Notes under the pieces: generated by a model
Database searches by the model: none
What the model was told of the DNA's origin: nothing
What the model saw: the letters and a program-made list of their open reading frames with translations, nothing else
In this document: one piece after another, positions 1-10,988 of the stretch
Position numbering within the stretch: the stretch's first letter is position 1
How the letters are laid out: each line of letters begins with the position of its first letter
Assembly: GCF_018398875.1 (NCBI RefSeq)
Contig: NZ_JAGWDK010000027.1
Location: 1 to 64,000, forward strand
DNA: 64,000 nt
DNA from: Bradyrhizobium sp. sGM-13
GTDB lineage: Bacteria; Pseudomonadota; Alphaproteobacteria; Rhizobiales; Xanthobacteraceae
Direction: 5' to 3'
Translations under genes and position numbers: made by a program

Positions 1-48
1 CCCCCACCCGGCGCTTCGCGCCGACCTCCCCCGCAAGCGGGAGAGGTA
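1..48. repeat. Palindromic intergenic repeat, cut by the window edge
   Basis: The sequence contains two short hairpins: GGCGC-TTC-GCGCC at about 10-22 and CCCGC-AA-GCGGG near 30-42. Short arrays of such GC-rich palindromes lie between genes in many Bradyrhizobium genomes. The left part is outside the window, so its full length is unknown. Confidence 0.55.
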
Positions 49-93
49 AAGCGCGTCTGCGGCAAAACTCATCTAACCAAAAATCATCATGCT

Positions 94-480
94 CTAGACC
101 GCGCGGTGGCACACCGCCTCGACCTTGTTGCCGTCGGGATCGCGTAGGAAGGCGCCGTAGTAGGTGGCATGATAGTGGCGCAGGCCGGGTGGCCCGTCAT
201 CGGTGCCGCCGGCGGCGATGCCGGCGCGCCAGAACGCGTCCACCTCGCTTCGCGATTTTGCCTTGAAGCACCAGTGGCGGCTGGAGGCCTCGTCCGGCTT
301 CGCGCCCCTGTAGATCGCGATGTACACGCGATCCGGATGCTCGGCGTCGGCCCGCTCGCCATAACCGAGCCAGCGGTCGCTGCGGCCGACCTTTACGACG
401 CCTAGCGCCTGCATGATCGCGTCGTAGAAGCGCTCGGCGGCGGCGAGGTCGGAAACCGTGATGGAGACGTGGTCCAGCAT
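94..480 (-). CDS. VOC-family (glyoxalase/bleomycin-resistance fold) protein
   Basis: A 128-residue single-domain protein starting MLDHVSITVSDLAAAERFYD, the typical first beta-alpha unit of the vicinal oxygen chelate fold. The C-terminal end has AFLRDPDGNKVEAVCH, the usual last strand with a metal-ligand-type glutamate (VEAV). Candidate metal positions are His4 and that late Glu. Family members include lyases, dioxygenases and resistance proteins, and the substrate cannot be told from sequence. It sits 65 bases downstream of valS on the same strand but is not obviously linked in function. Confidence 0.85.
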   Translation of the reverse strand: MLDHVSITVSDLAAAERFYDAIMQALGVVKVGRSDRWLGYGERADAEHPDRVYIAIYRGAKPDEASSRHWCFKAKSRSEVDAFWRAGIAAGGTDDGPPGLRHYHATYYGAFLRDPDGNKVEAVCHRAV

Positions 481-545
481 CGATCAGGCCCTCGATGATG
501 ACGGAATTATCTCCACCGTCATTGCAATGACGTGCGGTTGGCGCG

Positions 546-3413
<2,868 letters not shown>

Positions 3414-3496
3414 GGCACTGCAATTGGGGATGTCGGGGCGTTCTCGAGCAATCCGTCGCCGGTCCGCTTAGAGAATACGCATCAAAACAGCGTGGT

Positions 3497-3536
3497 AGCG
3501 CCCGGTTCTGATGTGATCGGCGCCGGGCCGGCCCCT
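3497..3536. repeat. Partial copy of a dispersed palindromic repeat
   Basis: This stretch begins TAGCGCCCGGTTCTGAT, like the full copy at 3646-3745, but diverges after about 17 bases. The 328-base gap between valS and popZ (3414-3741) holds this fragment and the full copy; I see no gene in it. Confidence 0.5.
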
Positions 3537-3645
3537 AGAAAGCCGCCACAGCGCCTCAAGTCAACCTGACAACTTAAGTCCCGGGCAGCGAGAAGCCGCG
3601 ATAACGCCGGTTTGACTGTCCGAATGGGATCGATCCGCTCGGAAC

Positions 3646-3745
3646 TAGCGCCCGGTTCTGATTGAATCAGAACCGGGCGCTAGATTCTTGTTTTGACGCG
3701 TTTTCTTGACGCGAACCGGTTCCACTTCGCTGGAAAACGCTCTAG
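3646..3745. repeat. Dispersed ~100-bp repeat, copy A
   Basis: The element carries a hairpin (GGTTCTGATT-GAATCAGAACC), then ATTCTTGTTT, GACGCGTTTTCTTGACGCG, AACCGGT and CACTTCGCTGGAAAACGC, ending in CTAG. A second copy in inverted orientation lies at 32724-32825. The CTAG end supplies the TAG stop codon of popZ at 3742-3744. The hairpin could end transcription, but its wide spread points to a REP-like family. Confidence 0.8.
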
Positions 3746-4440
3746 CGCCCGCGCGAAACCCGCTCGATTTCGGCCTTGACGATCCGCTCCACCAATCCCG
3801 GCAGATTGTCATCGAGCCAGGATTTCAGCATCGGCCGCAGCATTTCCTTGACCAGATCTTCCAGCGTCCGCGCGTTATTGCTCAGCACGGTATTGGCCAG
3901 CGAATTGAAGGCGGATTCGACCGCGGAGACGGTCGAGCGCGACAAGATCGGCTGCTGCGGTGCTTCGAACGGCGGCGGCTCGTGGGCTGGCTGCCGCCCC
4001 CTGTGGGACTCGCTGAACTCGATGTCGTCCTCCGGCTCGATCTTGTTGAAGGAGGCTTTCGGCGGCGCCGGATCCGGCAGCGCCATCTCGTCGGTGAGTT
4101 CGAACACGTCGGCTTCCGGCTGCGGCGCCGGCCTGATATCGGCCTCGGGCGTTGCCGCATCGAGGCTCGCCAGCATCGCGTCGATGTCGTCCTGGTTGTT
4201 GCTGGCGGCCGGTTCAGGAGCGGGCGCAGGCGGCGGCGGGGCCGGCGCGGGCTTCGGAGCAGCCGGCTTGGCGGCAATGGCCGACGGCGGGATGTCCTTC
4301 ATCACCGGTTTCGGTGGCGGCGCCGCGGCGGCCTCCGGCTTGGCAGGGGCAGGCTTTGCCTCGTCGTCGGCAATGATGCGACGGATCGACGCCAGAATCT
4401 CCTCCATCGAGGGCTCTTGGACCTTTGCAGGCTGCGTCAT
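3742..4440 (-). CDS. popZ: PopZ-type polar organizing protein (DUF2497)
   Basis: A 232-residue protein with the two conserved PopZ ends. The N-terminal helix is EPSMEEILASIRRIIADDE (near residues 9-27), and the C-terminal oligomerisation region is LEDLVKEMLRPMLKSWLDDN (about 190-209), followed by IVKAEIERVSRG. Between them is a long acidic and proline/alanine-rich linker. PopZ forms a matrix at the cell pole that anchors the chromosome origin and recruits cell-cycle proteins. I chose the ATG at 4440 because GGAG lies 7 bases before it; an in-frame GTG four codons upstream is the alternative. The placement next to valS is common in Rhizobiales. Confidence 0.92.
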   Translation of the reverse strand: MTQPAKVQEPSMEEILASIRRIIADDEAKPAPAKPEAAAAPPPKPVMKDIPPSAIAAKPAAPKPAPAPPPPAPAPEPAASNNQDDIDAMLASLDAATPEADIRPAPQPEADVFELTDEMALPDPAPPKASFNKIEPEDDIEFSESHRGRQPAHEPPPFEAPQQPILSRSTVSAVESAFNSLANTVLSNNARTLEDLVKEMLRPMLKSWLDDNLPGLVERIVKAEIERVSRGR

Positions 4441-4758
4441 CTCCGACTCCACATCGAAACCATTTTACACCAAAGCCAAGAGGGAATTGCCGGTTCCGGA
4501 AATGCAGGCCGGGATTTTCACCGCACAAGCCTGACTTGTCCCCAGATCAAGTCCGCCCGCGGCATCGCCGCGGGAGGTTTGCTCCCCTCAAAACACAACC
4601 CGACGCGCGTCCGCGAGATGCAAGGACGCGGGCCGCGAATCGCTCAGCTCGCCCCGGAAACGGTACGTCATGGCCACAAATGATTGCAAGCAAAGCGCCC
4701 GGCGCTTCAGGCGCCGGGCGACGATATTCGTCCTGTGTTGCGCGGAGTTGCGCCGGTA
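4441..4758. other. Intergenic region popZ-tolC
   Basis: This 318-base gap lies between two minus-strand genes. It holds a likely terminator for the TolC-family gene (4691-4720), a second GC hairpin (CCCGCGGC-ATC-GCCGCGGG at about 4554-4572) and presumably the popZ promoter, which I cannot place. I see no coding sequence. Confidence 0.5.
4691..4720 (-). terminator. Likely terminator of the TolC-family gene
   Basis: A strong hairpin, GCCCGGCGC/GCGCCGGGC with a five-base loop, lies about 40 bases past the stop codon. On the minus strand it is followed by CTTTGCTTG, a short weak T-tract. Confidence 0.55.
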
Positions 4759-6183
4759 TCAGCGGCCGTCGGGTGTACGAACGCCGGCCCAGCTATCGCG
4801 TACCTGATGATAGTGCACGCTCGGGTCATAAACCGTCGTGGGCAGGTTAAGCACCTGCGGCGACAGACGCCCGATCGTGTTCAGCACGGAGTATGACGCC
4901 ACCACGCGGTCATGCTGCGCGGTGACGAGCGCGACGCGCGCATTCACCAGCGCCTGCTGGGCGTTCAGCACGTCGAGCGTGGTGCGCTGTCCGGCCTTGG
5001 CTTCCTCGCGCACGCCGTTCAGCGCGATTTCCGACGCCTGCACCTGCGCCTGGGCGGAGGCGACTTGCGCCTTGCCGGCGACGAGCTGCCCCCATGCCGT
5101 GACCACGTTGGCGCGGGTCTGGTCCCGGGTCTGATCGAGCACGAGACGCTGTTGCGCCGCCGTTTCCTTGGACTGCCGGATCAGCGAATATTCTCCGCCA
5201 CCCTGATAGATCGGCACCGAGAGCTGCGTGGTCACGGATGCGCCGAACGAGCGGTACTGGATCAGGCTCTGCTCCCAGGACTGCTGCACCGCGGCCTGCA
5301 GTGTGACCGTCGGCAACAGCGCGCCTTCGGCTACCTTGACCTGGAGGTAGCTGACGTCGATGCCGAACATCGCCGCGGTGACGTTCGGATTTTGCGTCAG
5401 TCCGAGTTCGACGGCCGCCGGCAGCGTCGACGGCAGGAAGCGGTCGACCGGCGAGCCCGGCGCAAGCGCTTGCGGCTCGTTGCCGATGATGCGGCGGAAG
5501 TTCGAGCGCGTCGTCGTCAGATTGGCTTCCGCGGTCAGGAGCTGGGTCTTGCCGGCGGCAAGCTGCGCTTCCGACTGCGCCACGTCGGTGCGCGTGACTT
5601 CGCCGACATTGAAGCGGTCGCGCGTCTGTTTCAGAGTCTGCTCGAGCACGCGAACGTTGCTCTTCTGCACCTCGACGATCGCCGAATCGCGCAGATAGTC
5701 CATGTAGATCGTAGCGGCACTGAGCAACACGGTCTGCTCGAGTGCCCGCAGCGCTTCGCGCGCGCCGGAAACCTGGCTTTCTGCCGCTCTGGTCCTGTTC
5801 GCGGTCTGCTGGCCGTTGAATAGCGTCTGCGTGACGGTCCCGCCGATGCTGCGCGGCGGATTTGCGCCGACAATAGGGGTTCTCACGAGCCTGGTTTCGT
5901 CACCGCCCTGAGTGCTGAGCGTATCCGTATATTGGTAGCCCGCGCTTGCGGTGACCGAAACCCTGGGACGATAGCCCGACAGCGCCTGCGGCACGTTCTC
6001 GTCGGTGACGCGCACCTGCGCGCGCTGCGCGTTGAGCTGCGGATTGTTCTGATAGGCGCGCACCAGCGCAGCCTCGATTGTGTCGGCTAAGACGGGCGTC
6101 GGGCCCATGCACACTAATAGAAGGGCCGAAGCCGCGGCCCCGGCAAATGCCTTCACCCCACGCATCCCAAGCAATCCAATCAT
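4759..6183 (-). CDS. TolC-family outer-membrane efflux protein
   Basis: A 474-residue protein with a signal peptide (hydrophobic core about 10-32, ending VLA-DTIEAAL). DTIEAALVRAYQNNPQLNAQ is the standard TolC start. Two long helical repeats (about 100-240 and 310-430) follow, with SVPIYQGGGEYSLIRQSKE as the second-repeat hallmark. It should form the trimeric outer-membrane channel for tripartite efflux or type I secretion. It stands alone, with no adjacent pump; the efflux operon at 14-23 kb has its own outer-membrane protein. It could in principle serve secretion of RTX-type proteins, but that is inference only. No clear Shine-Dalgarno was seen before the chosen ATG; the Met at codon 7 is an alternative. 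Confidence 0.93.
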   Translation of the reverse strand: MIGLLGMRGVKAFAGAAASALLLVCMGPTPVLADTIEAALVRAYQNNPQLNAQRAQVRVTDENVPQALSGYRPRVSVTASAGYQYTDTLSTQGGDETRLVRTPIVGANPPRSIGGTVTQTLFNGQQTANRTRAAESQVSGAREALRALEQTVLLSAATIYMDYLRDSAIVEVQKSNVRVLEQTLKQTRDRFNVGEVTRTDVAQSEAQLAAGKTQLLTAEANLTTTRSNFRRIIGNEPQALAPGSPVDRFLPSTLPAAVELGLTQNPNVTAAMFGIDVSYLQVKVAEGALLPTVTLQAAVQQSWEQSLIQYRSFGASVTTQLSVPIYQGGGEYSLIRQSKETAAQQRLVLDQTRDQTRANVVTAWGQLVAGKAQVASAQAQVQASEIALNGVREEAKAGQRTTLDVLNAQQALVNARVALVTAQHDRVVASYSVLNTIGRLSPQVLNLPTTVYDPSVHYHQVRDSWAGVRTPDGR

Positions 6184-6427
6184 TTTTGAACGCCCGGCCC
6201 ATGACCATGATCACACACGATCATTAACCGAACGTCGCTTCACTTGAAGTGAGTCCCGGCTCACCTTATTCCGCAGGTAGCCTGGACGGAACACCCCCGC
6301 AAGCAAACCCCGTCGAAACTCTTCACGTGGGGCAATCGGGCCACACTTCTGATTTCGAAGGGGATTTAGCTGGCCGCGGCGGGCAATTATTGGGCGTGGA
6401 AAGGGCTGAAAGGCTAGAAAACGAAGG

Positions 6428-7093
6428 CTAGAAAACGAACGCCGGAACAAGTTCCATGCCGGGCAGTACCGGGGCGACGGCATCGAACAGCGTCCGGTGA
6501 CCGAAATCGCCGTGCGAACAGGTCACCATGGTGGCCCGCGCGGGCTGCGACTTCGCAAAAACGCCCACCAATCGGCCACCATTCTGCAATTGCCCGTAGA
6601 GCCGCTCCGGCACGATCTCAGTTGCGCCGTTCAGCACGATGACATCCCAGGGCGCGTTTGCCGGGTCTCCCTCGGTCGGCGCCGCGGTCCGAACCGTCAC
6701 GTTTCCACAGCCATTGGCGGCCAGAATCGCCTGTGCCCTCGCCGCCAGCGCCGAATCGCTCTCCGTCGCGGTCACATGGGTAGCGAATCGGGCGATCACG
6801 GCGGCGGCGTAGCCGGTGGCGCAACCGACCACGAGGACGCGATCGGTCGCCCTGATCTCGGCGGCCTGCAGCATCTTGGCCAGCACTGCCGGCTTGATCA
6901 GGAAGCGCTTGGCCGAGCCCCCTTCGCTGACGTCGAGATCGAGATCCAGGTAGGCCAGCGCCTGCTTGTTTTCGGGAACGAACGCCTCACGCGGCACCAC
7001 CAGCATGGCATCAAGAATTCGGATATCGGTCACGTCACTCGGACGCACCTGACCATCGACCATTTTCTGGCGCGCGGTCGCAAAACCGGACAT
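6428..7093 (-). CDS. pcm: Protein-L-isoaspartate O-methyltransferase family protein
   Basis: A 221-residue SAM-dependent methyltransferase starting MSGFATARQKMVDGQVRPSD, the usual N-terminus of the alphaproteobacterial Pcm-like family. The SAM-binding loop VLVVGCATGYAAAVIA departs from the canonical EVGTGSGY, so strict isoaspartyl repair activity is not certain. The open frame extends 26 codons upstream, but family alignment favours the ATG at 7093. It lies directly upstream of the TolC-family gene on the same strand, an arrangement often seen in Rhizobiales. Confidence 0.88.
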   Translation of the reverse strand: MSGFATARQKMVDGQVRPSDVTDIRILDAMLVVPREAFVPENKQALAYLDLDLDVSEGGSAKRFLIKPAVLAKMLQAAEIRATDRVLVVGCATGYAAAVIARFATHVTATESDSALAARAQAILAANGCGNVTVRTAAPTEGDPANAPWDVIVLNGATEIVPERLYGQLQNGGRLVGVFAKSQPARATMVTCSHGDFGHRTLFDAVAPVLPGMELVPAFVF

Positions 7094-7232
7094 AGGCGAA
7101 GACCCTGAAAGCATGCGGCGTTGCCGCCGCGGGAGCTGAAACCGGGCCATCTTTGGTACAAGCTCCGGCAAAACGCAACATGCAGGCGGCTGTTGCGAGC
7201 CACCGCCGATGCGGAAAAGCCGCTGCTGTCGC

Positions 7233-7412
7233 CTACTCTATCGGGACGGCTAATCGGGCGATCAGCCGCGCCACCTCATCCAGATGCCCGTCATCATGTT
7301 CTTCAACGGCTTGCGCGAGCCGAACCAGACATTCGTCGTCGCTCATGGCGGGAATGTCGCTCGGAACGATTGGAGGTGCCGCACGTGTCAGTTCGGTCAC
7401 ATTGGCTGGCAT
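7233..7412 (-). CDS. Small hypothetical protein (59 aa)
   Basis: A 59-residue acidic protein starting MPANVTELTRAAPPIVPSDI and ending ARLIARLAVPIE. The second half, from MSDDECLVRLAQ, is predicted to be helical. A good Shine-Dalgarno (GGGAG, about 8 bases before the ATG) supports expression. I do not recognise the family. It lies upstream of pcm on the same strand and is separated by 139 bases. Confidence 0.6.
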   Translation of the reverse strand: MPANVTELTRAAPPIVPSDIPAMSDDECLVRLAQAVEEHDDGHLDEVARLIARLAVPIE

Positions 7413-7622
7413 CGATCAGCTCCCGTGAAATCCGGCACCACGGAGGGTCCGGGCCGATTGAGTCGAATTGGTGGCCCGGTCTAGGGCCCGTATACAGACG
7501 CAATTGCCCTGCGCCCGGTTCCGTCCGCCGTCTGCCCGGAGGACGAAAGCGGAGACAAACCGTTGTAGTGCGGCGACTTTCCGGTCCTGCTTCACGCAAA
7601 TGCGCAGCCTGTGATTTGGTCC

Positions 7623-7650
7623 TTTGCAAGCCCGAAAGGCTTTGTTATAC
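7623..7650 (+). promoter_or_regulatory. Putative promoter of tRNA-Asn
   Basis: TTTGCA and TTATAC boxes are 16 bases apart, ending 32 bases before the mature tRNA. This is pattern matching to a sigma-70-like consensus only. Confidence 0.35.
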
Positions 7651-7682
7651 GCTGCCCGCTCGCGAACCTTTGTTTCGCCTAT

Positions 7683-7757
7683 TCCTCGGTAGCTCAGCGG
7701 TAGAGCATTCGACTGTTAATCGAATGGTCGCTGGTTCGAATCCAGCCCGGGGAGCCA
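7683..7757 (+). tRNA. tRNA-Asn (anticodon GTT)
   Basis: The acceptor stem TCCTCGG/CCGGGGA has one T-G wobble. The anticodon stem TTCGA/TCGAA encloses loop CTGTTAA with anticodon GTT. The T-arm has GGTTCGAATCC, and CCA is encoded at 7755-7757. The 281 bases that follow (7758-8038) hold no gene I can support, and no integrase lies next to it. Confidence 0.97.
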
Positions 7758-8038
7758 GCGGCTTATTTTTCCGTATCCGCCTCCATCCCAAATACCCGAC
7801 GGCCAGGCGCAGGCGGCGTTTGCGGCCTGCCGTCTCGGTCACGCAGCGGAACCATGATCCAGATCAAGATGGGCGCTCGACAGCCGCCCAAGGAATTCGC
7901 ACAGTAAGTTGCTCAACCCGTTTTCTTCTGGGCTGGACGCTTCGCGGCTGGGGCGCGCCGCGCTGGTGTGTGCGGTCGGCGACCGCGATCCCCAGCCCCG
8001 CCGCCGCTTGCTGTTCGGTGATCTGGAGCATGTCACCA

Positions 8039-8617
8039 ATGAAACGCTGTCGCGCTGCTTTCGCAATCGCCGCCAGCCTGTTCGCACCAGTTGCGCAGGC
8101 CAACGATGCCTTGGAAGCCAAGGTGCGGGCCTACGTTCCGGTCGTCTCCCTCGCCAAAGTATGTGACATCAGGATCAATGACGCCACGTTGGATGACCAC
8201 CGCGCCATGCATGAAGCGGTGAAATCCGACCCGAACGCCAACAAACTTGCCTACCGCCTCCATTATGAAACGCAGACGGCCTACATCAAAGCCCGCGACG
8301 GAGGTCAACGGGCCACCTTCTGCAAGGACTTCATCGCAGCCAACAGCCAATACGCCAAGGCGCGCTTCACCGCCGTGGTCGAGGACCACATGAGCGACGT
8401 CAGCACTAGTGTGCAGAAAGCGATTGCCCACAACGTCTGCGGTGCGCCCCCCGTCAAGCTGTCCAAGGCCGACTGGAAACCGTACGCGCAAATCAAAAAG
8501 ATACTTCAGATCGAGCAGAAGTTGGCCAAGGAAAAGGCCGAGACGAACGGCTGGAACGTCGCCGAGGAAACCACGGCGGTCACGGAACAGTTCTGCGCGG
8601 CGGTAAAAATCCGATGA
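8039..8617 (+). CDS. Hypothetical secreted protein (192 aa)
   Basis: The N-terminus MKRCRAAFAIAASLFAPVAQ-A is a clear Sec signal peptide, with predicted cleavage before NDALEAK. The mature protein of about 170 residues has four cysteines (VCDI, FCKD, NVCG, QFCA), spaced to allow two disulfides, and a Lys/Glu-rich helix near residues 155-170. GGAG lies 11 bases before the chosen ATG; the ATG three codons earlier is too close to that site. Its stop overlaps the ATG of the PEP-CTERM remnant by ATGA. The frame is open much further upstream through the tRNA, which is chance. I do not recognise the family. Confidence 0.75.
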   Translation: MKRCRAAFAIAASLFAPVAQANDALEAKVRAYVPVVSLAKVCDIRINDATLDDHRAMHEAVKSDPNANKLAYRLHYETQTAYIKARDGGQRATFCKDFIAANSQYAKARFTAVVEDHMSDVSTSVQKAIAHNVCGAPPVKLSKADWKPYAQIKKILQIEQKLAKEKAETNGWNVAEETTAVTEQFCAAVKIR

Positions 8618-8817
8618 GCATCACCGCCGCCAAAGTCCGAGCCCCGCTGATGCGTCTTTGCGCGGCCCCGGTGGTCCCGGGGCCGTGCAATCCAGTGCCT
8701 GCTGCCGATGTCCCCGCGCTCCCGTCAACCTGGGCAATGATGATCCTCGGCTTCGACCGCGTCGGGTGCATGGCCTATCGCGGCAGGCGGAGCGGAAGCG
8801 CGCTCACTGCTGCCTGA
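8614..8817 (+). pseudogene. Remnant of a PEP-CTERM sorting-signal protein
   Basis: The last 35 or so residues read VPALPSTWAMMILGFDRVGC followed by MAYRGRRSGSALTAA. This matches the tripartite PEP-CTERM tail: a VPEPSTWAMM motif, a hydrophobic span, and an Arg-rich end. The motif itself is damaged (VPALPSTW for VPEPSTW), the hydrophobic span carries Asp-Arg, and no body domain precedes it. The upstream residues look like unconstrained sequence. I read it as the decayed 3' end of an exosortase substrate. A working 67-residue protein is possible but less likely. Confidence 0.6.
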
Positions 8818-8837
8818 TCTCACGCACTGAAACAACG

Positions 8838-8868
8838 CAAAAGCCGCCCCTGATCCGGGCGGCTTTTG
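8838..8868. terminator. Bidirectional rho-independent terminator
   Basis: The hairpin AAAAGCCGCC/GGCGGCTTTT with a short loop has A and T tracts on both sides. It lies between the plus-strand PEP-CTERM remnant and the convergent minus-strand DUF1772 gene, and could serve both. Confidence 0.85.
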
Positions 8869-8891
8869 TGTTCATCGACATCCGTGTCGCT

Positions 8892-9383
8892 CTACCTTGC
8901 CGCAATCGCGGCAATGAACAGCGCACAAGCCGCTGTCGATGCGACCGTCCGCACGTGGTTCCAGCGTGTCCAGTCCGTCAGGTAGCGCGCCCACAGCGAG
9001 GCGGCCTCCTGGCTTCCAGGATCAGCCGCGGCAAGCGCGTTATTCAGCGGCACGTTGAAGACCATCGTCACGACGAACATGCCGAGCACATAGATCACGC
9101 CGCCGGTCAGCATCGCCATCGCGCCGGGCTCGCTCCAACGCAACAGCGCGGTTACCACCAGCGCCGCACTCGCCGCCGTCGTTCCCAGGAAGATCGGTAT
9201 GAACAGCGACTGCACGATCGTGACGTTGATCGCATTCATCGCCGCGATGCCGGAGGCCTGTCCGATCCGGCCGAGCGCCGTCATGATGAAGGTCGAAAAC
9301 GCGAAATAAAGGCCGGCGAGCAGACCGCAACCGATGGCGCAAAACCACAGCAGGCCCGTGATCAACATCTGCAGCATGATCAT
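8892..9383 (-). CDS. DUF1772 (anthrone oxygenase-like) membrane protein
   Basis: A 163-residue integral membrane protein with four hydrophobic segments at about 5-30, 55-82, 88-112 and 140-162. The conserved NVPLNNALA motif lies near residues 113-122 and is followed by W-x-R-Y-L-x-D-W-T-R-W-N-H, the DUF1772 hallmark. Some family members oxidise anthrones or act in polyketide pathways, but most are uncharacterised. It overlaps the preceding NAD(P)-binding gene by 4 bases, so the two are translationally coupled and probably work on the same small molecule under TetR control. Confidence 0.85.
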   Translation of the reverse strand: MIMLQMLITGLLWFCAIGCGLLAGLYFAFSTFIMTALGRIGQASGIAAMNAINVTIVQSLFIPIFLGTTAASAALVVTALLRWSEPGAMAMLTGGVIYVLGMFVVTMVFNVPLNNALAAADPGSQEAASLWARYLTDWTRWNHVRTVASTAACALFIAAIAAR

Positions 9384-10201
9384 GCCCTCCAGACACCGGT
9401 CGCGGCGGTTCGGCGGGTATACTCGGAAAAGTCCCGCGCCGGCCGCCCGAGCGCCTGCTCGACGCCGTGTGCGACAGCCGAATTGCGCCCATCCAGCACG
9501 ACGGTGAACAGCTCCAACATCAGTTCGATGACGTCCTCCGGCATATGGGGCCGCATGCCGGCCGCAAAATCTTCCGCCGCGATCTGCCGGTATCGGACCG
9601 GGCGGCCAGCGGCACCGGCGATCTCGGCGACCGCTTGCGCGAACGTCAGCGCGCGCGGTCCCGTCACCTCGTAGGCCTTGCCGACATGGCGCCGATCCGT
9701 CAGCGCCGCGACCGCGACTTCGGCGATGTCGTCGGCATCGACAAACGGTTCAGGCACGGGGCCGGCCGGCAACGCGATTTCGCCGGCGAGCACGCCTTCA
9801 AGCAGATGACCCTCGGAAAAATTCTGATCGAACCAGCTTGCGCGCACGATGGTCCAGGGAACGCCGGATTGCTGCAGCGCCGCCTCCGCCCGCTGCGCGC
9901 CCGGCTCGCCGCGCCCCGACAGCAATACGACGCGCTCGAGCCCATTTTCGCGCGCCAGCCGGCCCACTTCCGCGATCGCATCAGCGGCACCTTCGACCGC
10001 AAGGTCCGGCTGATAGGTGACATAGGCCATCGATACGCCGGCAAACGCGGCCGGCCACGTCTCGGGCCGGGTCCAGTCGAACGGGACAGGTGTCGAACGC
10101 GACACCGGCCGTGTCGGGATGCCGCGCGCCTTCAGCAGTGCATCGACGCGCGCGCCGGTCTTGCCCGCGCCGCCGACGATCAGGATCGGGAGTTCTGACA
10201 T
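9380..10201 (-). CDS. NmrA-like NAD(P)-binding oxidoreductase
   Basis: A 273-residue atypical short-chain dehydrogenase. The N-terminal Rossmann loop is ILIVGGAGKTGARV (residues 6-19). FVDADDIAEVAVAAL near 160 and YEVTGPRALTFAQAV near 183 are typical of the NmrA/NAD(P)H:quinone-reductase-like group. The canonical SDR YxxxK pair is not apparent, as is common in NmrA-like proteins, which may act as redox sensors or reductases. It is the first gene of the pair with DUF1772, and its start faces the TetR operator. Confidence 0.85.
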   Translation of the reverse strand: MSELPILIVGGAGKTGARVDALLKARGIPTRPVSRSTPVPFDWTRPETWPAAFAGVSMAYVTYQPDLAVEGAADAIAEVGRLARENGLERVVLLSGRGEPGAQRAEAALQQSGVPWTIVRASWFDQNFSEGHLLEGVLAGEIALPAGPVPEPFVDADDIAEVAVAALTDRRHVGKAYEVTGPRALTFAQAVAEIAGAAGRPVRYRQIAAEDFAAGMRPHMPEDVIELMLELFTVVLDGRNSAVAHGVEQALGRPARDFSEYTRRTAATGVWRA

Positions 10202-10222
10202 GGATCACTCCTTTTGGAACTT

Positions 10223-10269
10223 AATACGAGAATATCTCGTATTTGCCAAACCCGATAAACTCTCGTATT
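10223..10269. promoter_or_regulatory. TetR operator: perfect palindrome plus a second degenerate site
   Basis: AATACGAG-AATAT-CTCGTATT (10223-10243) is a perfect 8-bp inverted repeat with a 5-base spacer. A second site at 10249-10269 keeps the right arm CTCGTATT exactly and matches 5 of 8 bases in the left arm with the same spacing. Both lie between divergent start codons at 10201 and 10304, where a TetR repressor would control both directions. Confidence 0.8.
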
Positions 10270-10303
10270 CGTAACGTCAAGTCGCTTTTATGTGAGAGGA
10301 CCG

Positions 10304-10957
10304 ATGGCGAGGCGAAAAGCCGGACAGAAGGTGGTCGCAACGGCTGCGCCTGTGTTGGTGCGGCTGGTCCCGACCCAGCAGCGCAGCCGCAAGCGGTTCG
10401 AGAAAATCCTGCAATGCGCCGCAGAGCTGATGGCCGAGAAAGGCAGCGAAGCCTTCCGCATGAGCGACGTCGTCGAACGCAGCGGCGTGCCGTTCGGCTC
10501 GCTCTATCAATACTTTCCGGACAAGACGGCGATCATCGGCACGCTCGCGGAACGCTACAACGCGTACGGCCGCGATTGCGTGCTGCGCGATCTCGCCGTG
10601 GTCCAGACTACCCGCGATCTGTACCCGGCCCTGTGCCGCATTACCGACAGCTACTATCGGATGTTCATGGAAGTGCCGGTCATGCGCGACATCTGGCAGG
10701 CGACGCAGGCCGACCGGGCGCTGCAAAAGCTTGACGAGGAGGACGGCATCTATCTCGCCGGGCTGCTTGGCGACACCCTGCGGCGGATCGCACCCAATGT
10801 ATCAGCGACTGCGCTGGCCTCGTTTTCCCAACTGATGATGACGCTGATCGCGGCGACCGTCCGCCATGCCATCACGCAGGACACAAAGGAGGCCGCCTGC
10901 ATCCTCACTTTGTTCAAGCGGATGCTGCCGAAGAATCTAGCGGCGCTGGAGATGTGA
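10304..10957 (+). CDS. TetR/AcrR-family transcriptional regulator
   Basis: A 217-residue regulator. The N-terminal HTH domain runs from about residue 22 to 75, with RFEKILQCAAELMAEKGSEA, MSDVVERSGVPFGSLYQYFP and DKTAIIGTLAERY in order. The C-terminal ligand-binding half is all-helical. The ATG at 10304 is preceded by GAGAGGA; an in-frame GTG four codons earlier overlaps that ribosome site and is less likely. It is divergent from the oxidoreductase/DUF1772 pair and very likely represses both itself and the pair through the palindrome at 10223-10269. The inducer is unknown, though such units often respond to electrophiles or quinones. Confidence 0.92.
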   Translation: MARRKAGQKVVATAAPVLVRLVPTQQRSRKRFEKILQCAAELMAEKGSEAFRMSDVVERSGVPFGSLYQYFPDKTAIIGTLAERYNAYGRDCVLRDLAVVQTTRDLYPALCRITDSYYRMFMEVPVMRDIWQATQADRALQKLDEEDGIYLAGLLGDTLRRIAPNVSATALASFSQLMMTLIAATVRHAITQDTKEAACILTLFKRMLPKNLAALEM

Positions 10958-10988
10958 GAACGTCGGCGGATGCCGTACCGCCCTGCCC

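Noticed and set aside
7683..7757. tRNA-Asn as an integration site
   Set aside because: No integrase and no repeated 3' tRNA end were found downstream within the window.
7121..8037. Long plus-strand frame leading into the secreted protein gene
   Set aside because: It runs straight through tRNA-Asn and has no family-like content; the signal peptide at 8039 marks the real start.
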